DNA of 64,000 bases from Hansschlegelia quercus (GTDB lineage: Bacteria; Pseudomonadota; Alphaproteobacteria; Rhizobiales; Methylopilaceae), in contig NZ_SIUB01000001.1 of NCBI RefSeq assembly GCF_004310425.1, forward strand, positions 558,001 to 622,000. Reading direction: 5' to 3'. Numbering within the stretch: the first letter of the stretch is position 1; each line of letters opens with the position of its first letter. The notes under the pieces were generated by a model. That model saw only the letters and a list, made by a program, of their open reading frames with translations, searched no databases and was not told the origin of the DNA. Below are positions 1 to 9,065 of the stretch, piece after piece. The position numbers and the translations under genes were made by a program.

Positions 1-234
1 GGCTTCCGCCGCGCCATGCTCGTCGCCTCCCGCCTTGGCCTCGCCGTGGCCGCCTTCTTCGCCGTGCTCGGCGGCGGCGGCTTCCGCGTGATCGCCCCCC
101 TTGCCGCCGAACATCATGAAGCCGCCGGCGCCGCCGAGGAGCAGCACGAGCGCCGCCGCGCCGCCGATGATGATCAGCTTCTTTTTCTTCGATTTCACGG
201 CTGCAGCCGGAACGCCGTCTTCGGTATTCGCCAT
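1..234 (-). CDS. fliL: Flagellar basal body-associated protein FliL (N-terminal part)
   Basis: The 3' part lies beyond the window start; 78 codons are visible with no stop. The visible protein has a lysine cluster (residues 14-19), then one hydrophobic membrane segment (about 20-43) ending in a Gly/Met-rich stretch, then a Gly/Ala/Glu/His-rich linker. This is the usual alphaproteobacterial FliL N-terminus. FliL is a single-pass inner-membrane protein next to the motor and MS ring that supports stator function. The start is the ATG whose complement is at 232-234. It is divergent from flgF, with a 313-bp shared control region. The membrane segment and flagellar context make the call fairly safe, although the conserved periplasmic domain is not in view. 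Confidence 0.8.
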   Translation of the reverse strand, partial: MANTEDGVPAAAVKSKKKKLIIIGGAAALVLLLGGAGGFMMFGGKGGDHAEAAAAEHGEEGGHGEAKAGGDEHGAAEA

Positions 235-342
235 GTCGCTCGCGTCCGCGACGCAAGCGCCGCGCTCCATGTCCGCCGATCCTCGCCGGCATGGTTAACG
301 GATAGGTCGCAAAGCTTAACGAAACCTTGAGATCGCCCCCGC

Positions 343-361
343 CCCGGCAAAACCTGCCGGG
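343..361. promoter_or_regulatory. FlbD (ftr)-like palindrome upstream of flgF
   Basis: A near-perfect inverted repeat: CCGGCA, 5-nt spacer (AAACC), TGCCGG, with one more C/G pair outside. It resembles the Caulobacter ftr element bound by FlbD. It lies about 90-105 bp upstream of a -24/-12 promoter, the usual enhancer distance. An almost identical 17-mer occurs at 16675-16691, between flgI and fliX. Confidence 0.65.
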
Positions 362-449
362 CAGATTGCGCCGCCCGACCGGCTGCCGCCCATCGACAAC
401 GCGGCCCCGATCGCCGGCGGCCCCCTCATCTTCGAGCGTTTTTCGCGTC

Positions 450-464
450 TGGCACGCCGGCTGC
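450..464 (+). promoter_or_regulatory. Sigma54 (-24/-12) promoter of the flgFGAH operon
   Basis: TGGCAC-N5-CTGCA, one mismatch from the sigma54 consensus TGGCAC-N5-TTGCA, with correct GG-to-GC spacing. The predicted transcript start is near 476, about 70 nt before the flgF GTG. Confidence 0.7.
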
Positions 465-547
465 ACATTGAACGGCGGACAGGGCGGCCGTCGGGGAGGA
501 TGGCAGTCAGGTTCTTATCGCTGGAACTGAACCCTCGGGAGCGTGTG

Positions 548-1294
548 GTGGAAAACGCCTCTCTGGTCGGGTTGTCGCGACAGGTCGTCCTGCAGCGCGA
601 ACTCGACGTGATTTCAAACAATGTCGCGAACATGAACACTGCCGGCTTTAAGGCCGAGCAGATGTCGTTCGAGGAGTTCGTGTCGCCGAAGGCGCGCGAC
701 AACAACTTTGCGCGACGCGACCGGCCGCTGTCCTTTGTCGAGGATCGCGCGACCTGGCACGATTTCTCCGGCGGCGTCGTGCAGACGACCGGATCGGACA
801 CGGACGTCGCGATCGACGGCGAAGGCTTCTTCGTCGTCGAGGCCGCGGGCGGCCAGCGCTACACCCGCAACGGAGCGTTCCAGATCAACGCGCGGGGCGA
901 ACTCGTGACGAACGAGGGCGCTCGGGTGATGTCGACCTCCGGTCCGATCCAGCTCGGCCCGACCGAGACCGGGCTCTCGATCTCAAAGGACGGCACGATC
1001 GCGACCAGCGAGGGCATTCGCGGACGCCTAAAGGTCGCTCTCTTTGACAATCTGCAAGCCATGACAAAGGCCGGCGGCAGCCTGTTCTCGACCGACGCTC
1101 AGCCGACCGACGCGACGACCAAGACTACCCGGCTCATCCAGGGCGCGGTCGAAAAGTCGAACGTCCGTCCAGTCGTGGAGATGAGCCGCCTCGTCGAGGT
1201 GACCCGCTCCTACTCCACCGTCTCCGCCATGCTCGACAAGCAGGACGACATACGTCGGACCGCGATCGAGCGCCTCGCCGACGTCCCGGCCTGA
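548..1294 (+). CDS. flgF: Flagellar proximal rod protein FlgF
   Basis: FlgF is a proximal rod component exported by the flagellar type III system. The protein is 248 aa. The N-terminal rod motif (SNNVANMNTAGFKAEQM, about residues 24-40) and the C-terminal helix ending in a segment like YSTVSAMLDKQDDIRRT are family hallmarks. I chose GTG at 548 because family members begin MENAxLVGLSRQ and CGGGAG at 535-540 is a good ribosome site. The ATG at 500 would add 16 non-family residues and has its purine run too close. It is first in flgF-flgG-flgA-flgH, 27 bp before flgG, and is probably driven by the -24/-12 element at 450-464. Confidence 0.95.
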   Translation: MENASLVGLSRQVVLQRELDVISNNVANMNTAGFKAEQMSFEEFVSPKARDNNFARRDRPLSFVEDRATWHDFSGGVVQTTGSDTDVAIDGEGFFVVEAAGGQRYTRNGAFQINARGELVTNEGARVMSTSGPIQLGPTETGLSISKDGTIATSEGIRGRLKVALFDNLQAMTKAGGSLFSTDAQPTDATTKTTRLIQGAVEKSNVRPVVEMSRLVEVTRSYSTVSAMLDKQDDIRRTAIERLADVPA

Positions 1295-1321
1295 CCCGTC
1301 GAGCCTGAAGGATCATAAGCG

Positions 1322-2110
1322 ATGCGCGCTCTCTACACGGCTTCGACGGGCATGGCCGCCCAGGAAGCCAACGTTGAAATCATCTCGAACAACATCGCGA
1401 ACATGCGCACGTCTGGCTTCAAGAGAAGCCGGGCGGAGTTCCAGGACCTGCTCTACCAGTCGATGCGAAGGGTCGGGTCGGCGACGTCGGACTCCGGAAC
1501 AGTGCTGCCCACCGGCGTCGACATCGGCTCCGGCGTCAAGCTGGTCGCCACGCCCCGCGTGATGAGCCAGGGCACGGTGACGTCCACCGAGAAGCCCTAT
1601 GATATGGCGATCAAGGGCGACGGCTTCTTCCAGATCGATCTGCCAGACGGCACGACCGCCTATACCCGGGACGGCTCCTTCGAGCTCGACCCGAACGGCC
1701 AGCTTGTGACGGCAGAGGGTTACACCGTCCAGCCCGGCATCACCGTTCCGAGCAACGCTACGGCGGTGACGATCAGCGCTACCGGCCTCGTCGAGGCGAC
1801 GCTGCCGGGGCAAACCGCCGCTCAGCAGCTTGGCCAGATCCAGCTCGCGCGCTTTATCAACACCGCCGGCCTCGAAGCCAAAGGCGACAATCTTTTCCTA
1901 GAGACTCCGGCGAGCGGCACGCCGCTGCAGGACGTGCCCGGCGGGGAAGGCTTCGGCACGGTGCTGCAATCCTACCTCGAGCAATCGAACGTCAACGCCG
2001 TCACCGAGATCTCGGATCTGATCGCGGCGCAGCGAGCCTACGAGATGAACTCGAAGGTGGTGTCGTCCGCCGACCAGATGCTGCAGTCCACCTCCTCGAT
2101 GCTGCGGTGA
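1322..2110 (+). CDS. flgG: Flagellar distal rod protein FlgG
   Basis: FlgG forms the distal rod through the P and L rings. At 262 aa it has the standard length. The N-terminus (MRALYTASTGMAAQEANVE then ISNNIANMRTSGFKRSR) and the C-terminus (SNVNAVTEISDLIAAQRAYEMNSKVVSS, split here for length) are textbook FlgG. It has an AGGA ribosome site 8-9 nt before the ATG. The stop codon overlaps the start of flgA (GTGA), so the two are translationally coupled. Confidence 0.97.
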   Translation: MRALYTASTGMAAQEANVEIISNNIANMRTSGFKRSRAEFQDLLYQSMRRVGSATSDSGTVLPTGVDIGSGVKLVATPRVMSQGTVTSTEKPYDMAIKGDGFFQIDLPDGTTAYTRDGSFELDPNGQLVTAEGYTVQPGITVPSNATAVTISATGLVEATLPGQTAAQQLGQIQLARFINTAGLEAKGDNLFLETPASGTPLQDVPGGEGFGTVLQSYLEQSNVNAVTEISDLIAAQRAYEMNSKVVSSADQMLQSTSSMLR

Positions 2111-3060
2111 GGACGATGAGAAGCCTCCTCGCCTCGGCGGCCCTGATCACGCTGCTCGGCACGCCCGCGCTCGCAGCGCCGACGCTACGGCCGCAAGCGC
2201 TGGTCTCGAGCGAACTCGTGACCGTCGGCGACCTAGTCGACGGCGCCGGCGCCCTCGCTTCCAAGCCGCTGTTCCGGTCGCCCGATCTCGGCGAGAGCGG
2301 CACGGTGCCGGCGACCGACATCGTCGCCGCCGCAGCCGCCGTCGGCCTCAGCGGGATCGACGTTCAGGGCGTGTCGGAAGTGTCGGTGACGCGTCCGAGC
2401 CGCGAGGCTTCGCTTGAAGACCTCGCGGTGGCCGTCGCCGTGCGAGCTGGCAAAACCTATGGCGTCGATCCCCGCTCGATCGAGGTGGATCTCGGCGCCG
2501 GCGCGCAGCCGCTGCGTTTTGCGGCCGACGCCATGGGCGAACTCGAGATCACGAGCTTCACCGCCGATCCTCGGACCGGGCGCTTCGACGCCACCTTCGA
2601 CGTCGCGGGCCGCCGCAGTGGCCCCGGTCCGATGCGGCTGTCCGGCACGGCGCTCGAGACGGTCGAGGCCGCCGTTCCCGTCCGCCCGCTCGCGCGCGGC
2701 GACATCATCGGCGCGTCCGACGTCCGCGTCGTTCGCCGTCCGAGAGCAGCCGCCGAGAACGCCGTTGCGATGGCCGACGCCATCGGCATGGCGGCGCGCC
2801 GCGCTCTCCGTCAAGGCGAGCCGATGCAGGCTGACGACCTGATCCGCCCGCAGCACGTCACGCGCGGATCCTTCGTCACGCTGATCTACGCCAATGACGG
2901 CGTAACGCTTTCACTGAAGGCCAAGGCGCTCGGCGCCGGCGCCGCGGGCGACCTCGTCCCTGTCCAGAACATCCAGTCAAAACGCGTCGTGACCGGCGTG
3001 GTGACGGGGCCCTCCGAGGTCACCGTCACCGGTCCCGCGACCGCGATCGCCCGCCGCTGA
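2107..3060 (+). CDS. flgA: Flagella basal body P-ring formation protein FlgA
   Basis: FlgA is a periplasmic chaperone for P-ring (FlgI) assembly. The 317-aa protein has a signal peptide (MRSLLASAALITLLGTPALA, cleavage before APTL) and a C-terminal SAF domain. That domain is recognisable from VPVRPLARGDIIGASDV through AMRRALRQGEPMQADDLIRP-like sequence to the VQN-x4-R-VVTG-V motif. The start is GTG at 2107, overlapping the flgG stop. An ATG at 2116 (MRSLLAS) is an equally good start for the signal peptide. It has 20 bp to flgH. The N-terminal third is poorly conserved in the family, as usual. Confidence 0.93.
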   Translation: MRTMRSLLASAALITLLGTPALAAPTLRPQALVSSELVTVGDLVDGAGALASKPLFRSPDLGESGTVPATDIVAAAAAVGLSGIDVQGVSEVSVTRPSREASLEDLAVAVAVRAGKTYGVDPRSIEVDLGAGAQPLRFAADAMGELEITSFTADPRTGRFDATFDVAGRRSGPGPMRLSGTALETVEAAVPVRPLARGDIIGASDVRVVRRPRAAAENAVAMADAIGMAARRALRQGEPMQADDLIRPQHVTRGSFVTLIYANDGVTLSLKAKALGAGAAGDLVPVQNIQSKRVVTGVVTGPSEVTVTGPATAIARR

Positions 3061-3079
3061 GGCCGAGGAGCGAAGAGCC

Positions 3080-3832
3080 ATGTCCCACCGTCTGATCGCC
3101 CGCCTCGCCTGCGCCGTTGCCCTTTCGGGCGGCCTCGCCGGGTGCAACACCGCCGACCGGCTCGCCTCGATCGGCAAGGAGCCCGCGCTTTCCCGCATTG
3201 AGAACCCGACCGCGCAGCCCGGCTACAAGCCCGTGCAGATGCCGATGCCGGACGCGGTGCCGGTGTCGTACCAGCCGAACTCGCTGTGGCGGTCCGGCGC
3301 CCGCGGCTTCTTCAAGGACCCGCGCGCCAAGCAGGTCGGCGACCTGCTGACCGTCATGGTCAAGATTACCGACAAGGCTGAGATCGAAAACACCACCAAG
3401 CGCACGCGCACCAATTCGGAAGAGGCGGGCGTCAAGAACTTCCTGGGCTTCGAGACCAAGGCTGCGAAGGTGCTCCCGAAGGCCTTCGATCCCTCGAACC
3501 TCGCCAACGCGACGTCGGCGTCCTCGAGCGAAGGCGCTGGCTCGGTCGACCGCAAGGAGACCCTGACGACCAATGTCGCCGCCGTCGTTACTCAGGTTCT
3601 GCCGAACGGCGCCCTTGTGATCGAGGGCAAGCAGGAGATCCGCGTAAACTTCGAAATCCGCGAGCTGATCGTCGCTGGCGTCGTGCGCACCGAGGACATC
3701 GACGCCGACAACACGATTGCGAGCGAGAAGATCGCCCAGGCGCGAATCGCCTATGGCGGCCGCGGCCAGATCACCGACGTGCAGCAGCCCCGCTACGGCC
3801 AGCAGGTGATGGACGTCCTTCTGCCGTTCTGA
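3080..3832 (+). CDS. flgH: Flagellar L-ring lipoprotein FlgH
   Basis: FlgH forms the outer-membrane L-ring. The 250-aa protein has a lipoprotein signal with lipobox LAGC (Cys at about residue 22). It has the family motifs NSLWRSGARGFFKDPRAKQVGDLLTV and, at the C-terminus, TEDIDADNTIASEKIAQARIAYGG then GRGQITDVQQPRYGQQVMD (segments shown in pieces). GAGGAG lies upstream of the ATG. It is the last gene of flgFGAH, followed by a hairpin-rich 158-bp gap facing a convergent dehydrogenase gene. Confidence 0.96.
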   Translation: MSHRLIARLACAVALSGGLAGCNTADRLASIGKEPALSRIENPTAQPGYKPVQMPMPDAVPVSYQPNSLWRSGARGFFKDPRAKQVGDLLTVMVKITDKAEIENTTKRTRTNSEEAGVKNFLGFETKAAKVLPKAFDPSNLANATSASSSEGAGSVDRKETLTTNVAAVVTQVLPNGALVIEGKQEIRVNFEIRELIVAGVVRTEDIDADNTIASEKIAQARIAYGGRGQITDVQQPRYGQQVMDVLLPF

Positions 3833-3843
3833 TTTTCGAGCTT

Positions 3844-3960
3844 GCGGGAGGAGCAGACGGCCGGGCCCAGCCTGAACGCTCTCCCGCTTGGTCCGGATTC
3901 GGCGTCCACCCGCCGATATCCGGACGCCCAGGCGGCCGCCGGCTCCCCCCGGCGGCCGCT
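3844..3960. terminator. Hairpin array between convergent flgH and sugar dehydrogenase
   Basis: Three nested or serial inverted repeats fill this gap. GCGGGAG (3844-3850) pairs with CTCCCGC (3881-3887). The arm at 3891-3904 pairs with 3911-3925 with one bulge. A perfect 11-bp stem is formed by 3932-3942 and 3949-3959 with a 6-nt loop. There is no T-run on either strand, so termination is likely but not proven. Confidence 0.45.
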
Positions 3961-3990
3961 GACGCTTTAGGTCCCGATCAGCCGGGGACC

Positions 3991-5175
3991 TCAGCTCCGG
4001 TTCGACTTCGCCGGCTTCAGCTTCAGCACGCGGCCCTCGTCGCTGTCGGTGACGAGATAGATCAGCCCGTCGGGACCCTGCCGCACGTCGCGGATGCGCT
4101 CGGCGAGATCTTCGAGCAGACGCTCCTCCTTGACGACCTTGCCGTCAGAAAGCTCGAGCCTGTTGAGGCTGGGGATCGCGAGGCCGCCAGTGAACAGGCT
4201 CCCCTTCCAGCCGGGATAGACGTCGCCGACATAGAACAGCAGACCGGATGGCCCGATAGACGGGTCCCAGTAATGCACCGGCTGCTCCATGCCGGCCTTT
4301 TCGGTCCCCTCGCCGATCGGCGCGCCGGAATATTCGCGCCCATAGGCGATCACCGGCCAGCCGTAATTTTTGCCTGCTTCAGGATGGTTCAGCTCGTCGC
4401 CGCCCCGAGCGCCGTGCTCGACGGTCCAGAGCTGGCCCGTCGCCGGCTCGATCGCCGCGCCCTGCAGATTGCGGTGGCCGTACGACCAGATCTCTGGCTT
4501 GGCGTCGGCGCGCCCCTCAAACGGACTGCCCGCGGCGGCCTTCCCGTCGCGGTCGAGGCGCACGACCTTGCCGAGCGTCTCGTCGAGAGCCTGCGCCTTG
4601 ACGCGGAACTGATCGAGCGCGCGCTCGCCGGTCGTCACGAACATCGTCCCATCCGGCGCGAAGGCGATGCGGGATCCGAAGTGATAGGTGGAGGCGTATT
4701 TCGGCGTCTGGCGCCAGATGACCGAGACGTCCTCCAGCCGGGCCGCGTTCTCGGCGAGCCGGCCGCGGCCGAGCGCCGTGCCGTTGACGCCGCCTTCGCC
4801 TGCTTCCGCAAAGGTGAAATAGACAAGCCGCGTCGAGGCGAAATCGGGCGCGACCGCGACGTCGAACAACCCGCCCTGCCCGCGCGCGTCGACCTTTGGC
4901 AGACCGGCCACCGGCGCGGACAGCTTGCCGTCCGGCGCGACGAGGCGCAGACGCCCGGCCTTCTCCGTCACCAGCATCCGGCCATCCGGCATGAAGGCCA
5001 GGCTCCAAGGCCGCTCCAGCCCCTCTGCGACGGTTTCGACCGTAAAGGCCTGCTTCTCGGACTGGATCGGTCCCGCCTTCTTCGACTGCGCGAAGGCGGT
5101 CGCCGCGCCGCCGGCGGCGAGGAGCCCGGCGACGAGCGCGATGACCGGTCGTCCGAAGCGCGTGAGGCGCGTCAT
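3991..5175 (-). CDS. PQQ-dependent aldose sugar dehydrogenase (YliI/GSDH family)
   Basis: A secreted six-bladed beta-propeller that oxidises aldoses using PQQ and passes electrons to the respiratory chain. At 394 aa it has a signal peptide ending AATAFAQ. Family motifs follow in order: LERPWSLAFMPDGRMLVTEK, RIAFAPDGTMFVTTGER, SYGHRNLQGAAIEP, LWTVEHGARGGDELN, GKNYGWPVI and a C-terminal PDGLIYLVTDSDEGRVLKL. I chose the ATG at 5175 because AAGGA lies 8 nt upstream and the signal peptide starts directly. An in-frame start at 5208 adds 11 residues with no benefit. It sits alone and antisense inside the flagellar cluster. Substrate unknown. Confidence 0.88.
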   Translation of the reverse strand: MTRLTRFGRPVIALVAGLLAAGGAATAFAQSKKAGPIQSEKQAFTVETVAEGLERPWSLAFMPDGRMLVTEKAGRLRLVAPDGKLSAPVAGLPKVDARGQGGLFDVAVAPDFASTRLVYFTFAEAGEGGVNGTALGRGRLAENAARLEDVSVIWRQTPKYASTYHFGSRIAFAPDGTMFVTTGERALDQFRVKAQALDETLGKVVRLDRDGKAAAGSPFEGRADAKPEIWSYGHRNLQGAAIEPATGQLWTVEHGARGGDELNHPEAGKNYGWPVIAYGREYSGAPIGEGTEKAGMEQPVHYWDPSIGPSGLLFYVGDVYPGWKGSLFTGGLAIPSLNRLELSDGKVVKEERLLEDLAERIRDVRQGPDGLIYLVTDSDEGRVLKLKPAKSNRS

Positions 5176-5278
5176 GTCGTGTCCTTGGATGTACGGCTTG
5201 CCCGCCATGTAACGCGCCGTCCGCCGCCTTCAAATCACGCGGGCGTCAGCTTCGGCCTGCGCGAGAGCGCTTCGTGGC

Positions 5279-5295
5279 CCGGAAGAAATTGCCGC
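5279..5295. promoter_or_regulatory. Degenerate FlbD (ftr)-like site upstream of flgE
   Basis: The 17 bases match the reverse complement of the ftr-like palindrome at 16675-16691 at 13 of 17 positions (CCGG-A-AGA then TTGCCG). It lies about 75-90 bp upstream of the -24/-12 element at 5369-5383. The symmetry is weaker than at the other two sites. Confidence 0.4.
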
Positions 5296-5368
5296 CCGGC
5301 GTTTTCAGCACGGCCGAAACCGGCTCGAGCGCCGGCGAATACCCTTGATTTCTGAGCGTTTTCTCAGC

Positions 5369-5383
5369 TGGCCCGCCATTTGC
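5369..5383 (+). promoter_or_regulatory. Sigma54 (-24/-12) promoter of flgE-flgK-flgL
   Basis: TGGCCC-N5-TTGC, one mismatch to TGGCAC-N5-TTGC, with exact spacing. It lies 62 bp upstream of the flgE ATG. Confidence 0.65.
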
Positions 5384-5444
5384 GGAGACATGCCGAACGA
5401 GCGTCGCCGAGGCGGCGCGGGGTCCAGGGTAGAGGACGACTTCG

Positions 5445-7184
5445 ATGGGTATCTTCGACGCGCTGACGAACGCGGTCAGCGGCTTGCAGGCTCAGTCCTA
5501 CGCGCTCGAGAACATCTCGGGCAACATCGCGAACTCCTCCACCATCGGGTACAAGCGGACAGAGACTTCGTTCAAGGACCTGTTTGTCGAGAGCGCGAGC
5601 GCCGGCACGCGGGCGCAGCGATCGGGCTCGGTCTTCGCCTTTTCGCGGGCGACCAACGACATCGCGGGAACGATCTCGGCCTCCGACACGGGCACGTCGC
5701 TTGCAGTCGACGGAGACGGTTATCTGCTCGTCCAGAGCTCGAATGGCTCGAACAACGGCGTGCAGCAGTTCTCGGGCCAGAATCTCTACACCAAACGCGG
5801 CGACTTCGACCTCGACAAGAACGGCAACCTCGTGAACGGCGCCGGCTATTACCTGCTCGGCCGGTCGGTCTCAAACACGGGCGTCGCATCGGCGACCCCC
5901 ACCGTCATCAACGTCGCCGATTCCGACCTCTATCCAGCGGTGGCGAGCACGACCGTCACCTACAAGGCGAACCTGCCGTCCACCCCGAAGCCAGAGGACT
6001 ATGTGGACGGCAACGAGAATTCGGCGCTGCTGCCGGCGTATGCGACCACGGGTCCCGTCGCCACGCCCGCCACGTTCGAGTCCACCACGCCGACCGACCT
6101 TTCGACAGATGTCGACTTCAGCGCGCTTGCCGGCGAGACCTTCTCGATCAACGGCGCGGCCATCTACACCTTCACTGGCTCCGCGACCGGGCAGAAAGCA
6201 GCTCTGAAAGCGGCTATCGAGGGAGCAAGCGGCGGCGGCGTCTATACCGCCACGTTCGACAGCGACGGCCTGTCGATCGCCGCAGCGGACGGCTCTAATT
6301 TTACGGTCGCGACCTCCGATACGTCCGTGAACACCGCGCTCGGCATCACGCCTGGCGCAACGACCGACGGCGTCCAGGCGAATGTCACGAGTGGCTTTGG
6401 CTCAACGATCACAGGCGCCGACGAGACCGCTTTCCTCGCCAAGACGGTTCCCGGCGGCAGCACCACGGTCTACGACGCCAACGGCTCGTCGAAGGAGATG
6501 GAGTTCCGCTGGGCAAAGCGCACCAACGCGGACTCGACCGCGACGCCCCCGACCAAAGACACTTGGTCGCTCTTCTACAAGACGGACTCGACTGCGACCG
6601 GGTCCGATCCGGCCTGGCTCGAAGTCGACACCAGCACGACCACGGCCGGCGTGCAGGGCTACACCTTCGAGGGCGGCGTCATGACCGTGCCCACCCCGCC
6701 GAAGACGACAATTTCTAACGTTGTCATCGACGGCTCGATCTTCGGCGACATCGCGCTCAACCACGGCAGCGGAATGACCCAGTACTCCGACAGCACAGGT
6801 CAGATATCGACGACGACCATCGTGCAGGACGGCGTTTCCGCCGGCGAACTCACCGGGCTCGCGATCAGCGACGGCGGCTCCCTCACGGCCACCTACAGCA
6901 ACGGCCGCACCAAGGCGCTTTACGACATCCCGCTCGCGACCTTTCCGTCCGACAATCAGCTGAAGCATCTCGACGGCGGCGCGTACTCCGCCACGGAGGC
7001 TTCAGGTTCGCCGACCCTCATCAGCGGCGAGTCGATCGTCGGCAGCGCGCTCGAGGCCTCGAACGTCGACATCTCAGACGAGTTCACCAAGATGATCGTG
7101 ACGCAGCAGGCCTATTCCGCGAACACCCGCGTCGTGTCGACCGCCAACGACATGATGCAGGAGACCCTGAGCATGATCCGCTAA
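5445..7184 (+). CDS. flgE: Flagellar hook protein FlgE
   Basis: FlgE is the hook subunit, polymerised outside the cell after type III export. The protein is 579 aa. The N-terminus (MGIFDALTNAVSGLQAQSYA, then ENISGNIANSSTIGYKR) and the C-terminus (QQAYSANTRVVSTANDMMQ near residue 560) are diagnostic. The central part (about 190-480) is Thr/Ser/Gly-rich and low in charge, as for surface domains. It is longer than the enterobacterial hook protein (about 400 aa), typical of alphaproteobacteria. It is first in flgE-flgK-flgL, 31 bp before flgK, downstream of a -24/-12 promoter. Confidence 0.95.
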   Translation: MGIFDALTNAVSGLQAQSYALENISGNIANSSTIGYKRTETSFKDLFVESASAGTRAQRSGSVFAFSRATNDIAGTISASDTGTSLAVDGDGYLLVQSSNGSNNGVQQFSGQNLYTKRGDFDLDKNGNLVNGAGYYLLGRSVSNTGVASATPTVINVADSDLYPAVASTTVTYKANLPSTPKPEDYVDGNENSALLPAYATTGPVATPATFESTTPTDLSTDVDFSALAGETFSINGAAIYTFTGSATGQKAALKAAIEGASGGGVYTATFDSDGLSIAAADGSNFTVATSDTSVNTALGITPGATTDGVQANVTSGFGSTITGADETAFLAKTVPGGSTTVYDANGSSKEMEFRWAKRTNADSTATPPTKDTWSLFYKTDSTATGSDPAWLEVDTSTTTAGVQGYTFEGGVMTVPTPPKTTISNVVIDGSIFGDIALNHGSGMTQYSDSTGQISTTTIVQDGVSAGELTGLAISDGGSLTATYSNGRTKALYDIPLATFPSDNQLKHLDGGAYSATEASGSPTLISGESIVGSALEASNVDISDEFTKMIVTQQAYSANTRVVSTANDMMQETLSMIR

Positions 7185-7215
7185 GGCGGATCGGCGTTAA
7201 GCGCGGAAGTTCGTC

Positions 7216-9048
7216 GTGTCGACCCTCAACTCAGCCCTCAGCTCCGCGCTTTCCGGTCTTCGGACTACGCAGGCCGGGCTCGAACTCGTCTCGACGAACG
7301 TCGCCAATGCGACGACGGCCGGTTATGTCCGCAAGACGCTCACCACCACGGAGACGACGGCCGGCGGCGAGTCGAACGGCGTCAAGACGGCCGAAATCAC
7401 GCGCCAGATCGACATCTACCTGCAGCGGCAACTGCGCACCGAAACCTCGGGCGCAGCCTACGCCTCCACAAAGTCCAAATATCTAGACACCCTGCAGACC
7501 ACGTTCGGAACGCCGGGAAGCGCGCTGTCGCTCGACACCGCGGTCTCCAATTTCCAGACGTCGCTGGACGCGCTCGCGGCCTCCCCAGACGACGGCAGCG
7601 CCCGCTCGGCGGTTCTGGCGCAGGCCCAGGTTATGGCGCAGACGCTGAACTCCACGTCGAGCGCGGTGCAGTCGCTGCGCTCCGACGCCGACAACGGCAT
7701 CGCGTCGAGCGTGGACAGCGCCAACCAGGCGCTGAAGACGATCGAGAGCCTGAGCAAGCAGATCGTCCAGGCGAAGATCAAGGGATCAAGCGCCTCCGGT
7801 CTCGAGGACATGCGCGATCAGGCGATCGACACGCTGTCCCAGCTGATCGACCTCCGCGTCGAGGACCGGGGTTCCGGCGACATCGCCATCAAGACTGGCA
7901 GCGGACTTTCGCTCTACGACGGCGGGAAAGCGTCCGAGCTCTCGTTCACGGCGGCGACGCCGATGACGCCCAGTACGACCTATCCGGGCACGCTCAGCGG
8001 CGTGATGCTCACGCGCGGCGACGGCGCGCCGACCGACCTCCTGAAGTCCAGCAATCTCCGCTCCGGCTCGATCAAGGCGCTGGCAGAGATCCGCGACCAG
8101 ACCGGACCGCAGGCGCAGCGCCAGCTCGACGAGATGGCGGCGAACCTCGCGCAGACGCTCGGGACCAAGACCGTGCCGGCCGCCACGGTCGCGGGCGGCG
8201 TCGACCTGTCGACGCAAGGCGCCCAGCCGGGCGATCAGCTGAATGCGACCTATACGGTCGGCGGCGTGACGAAGACCCTGACCATCGTCAACGTCGGCGA
8301 CCCCTCCAAGCTGCCGCTCTCCGACAAGGTCACCGCTGATCCCAACGACACGGTGATCGGCGTCGACTTCTCCGCGCCCGACGCCGCCGCGCAGCTTACG
8401 ACCGCTCTTTCCGGCAAGGGCCTCTCGATGACGGCCGCCGCCACGGCGACCGGCTTTGCGCTGACCACCACGGATGCGACGACCACCGCCGTCACCGCCG
8501 GCCAATCGGCGATCACAGCCACCGCCCTCTCCGGCGATGGACTGGCGCTGCCGATGTTCGTCGACGGTGACGCCGGTCAGGTCTACTCGGGCAGCCTGGA
8601 CGGGAGCTCGCAGATCACAGGCTTCGCTGGCCGTATCCAGGTCAACGGCGCGCTGCTCGACGATCCGACGGCGCTGACCTCCTATGCGACCGACACCACT
8701 GCGGCCGACGAGGCGCGTCCGACCTTCCTGCGCGACGCGCTGAAGGCGCAGCGCTCGTTCGGCTCGGACACGGGACTCTCCGGCACGTCCTCGTCTTACA
8801 AGGGCTCGCTCGTCCAATACGCGGCGGCGGCGATCAACTTCCAGGCTGCGGCGAGCTCCACGGCCGCCGGCGTGGCCGATGGGCAGTCGCTCGTCGTCTC
8901 CACCCTCTCGGATCGCTTCACGGCGACCTCGGGCGTCGACGTCGACGACGAGATGACGAACCTCATCACGCTCCAGACCGCCTACAGCGCCAATGCGCGC
9001 GTCATAACGGCGGTCAAGGACATGATGGATATGCTGCTCAGGATCTGA
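7216..9048 (+). CDS. flgK: Flagellar hook-associated protein 1 FlgK
   Basis: FlgK (HAP1) joins hook and filament. The protein is 610 aa. N-terminal motif: LNSALSSALSGLRTTQAGLE followed by VSTNVANATTAGYVRK. C-terminal motif: DDEMTNLITLQTAYSANARV ending in DMMDMLLRI. The mid-region (about 320-450) is a Thr/Ala/Gly-rich surface insert. The start is GTG at 7216 with GGAAG about 6 nt before it. It lies between flgE and flgL, 17 bp before flgL. Confidence 0.95.
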   Translation: MSTLNSALSSALSGLRTTQAGLELVSTNVANATTAGYVRKTLTTTETTAGGESNGVKTAEITRQIDIYLQRQLRTETSGAAYASTKSKYLDTLQTTFGTPGSALSLDTAVSNFQTSLDALAASPDDGSARSAVLAQAQVMAQTLNSTSSAVQSLRSDADNGIASSVDSANQALKTIESLSKQIVQAKIKGSSASGLEDMRDQAIDTLSQLIDLRVEDRGSGDIAIKTGSGLSLYDGGKASELSFTAATPMTPSTTYPGTLSGVMLTRGDGAPTDLLKSSNLRSGSIKALAEIRDQTGPQAQRQLDEMAANLAQTLGTKTVPAATVAGGVDLSTQGAQPGDQLNATYTVGGVTKTLTIVNVGDPSKLPLSDKVTADPNDTVIGVDFSAPDAAAQLTTALSGKGLSMTAAATATGFALTTTDATTTAVTAGQSAITATALSGDGLALPMFVDGDAGQVYSGSLDGSSQITGFAGRIQVNGALLDDPTALTSYATDTTAADEARPTFLRDALKAQRSFGSDTGLSGTSSSYKGSLVQYAAAAINFQAAASSTAAGVADGQSLVVSTLSDRFTATSGVDVDDEMTNLITLQTAYSANARVITAVKDMMDMLLRI

Positions 9049-9065
9049 AAGGGAGGCCAGCCACA

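Larger units (their letters stand above)
235..547. other. Divergent fliL/flgF control region (313 bp)
   Basis: No convincing gene is present. It holds the palindrome at 343-361 and the -24/-12 element at 450-464, both described separately. I see no clear -24/-12 match pointing towards fliL. Confidence 0.6.

Noticed and set aside
4273..5355. A 360-codon open frame antisense to the sugar dehydrogenase
   Set aside because: Shadow frame; Arg/His/Ala-rich and without motifs, while the minus-strand gene has all propeller motifs.
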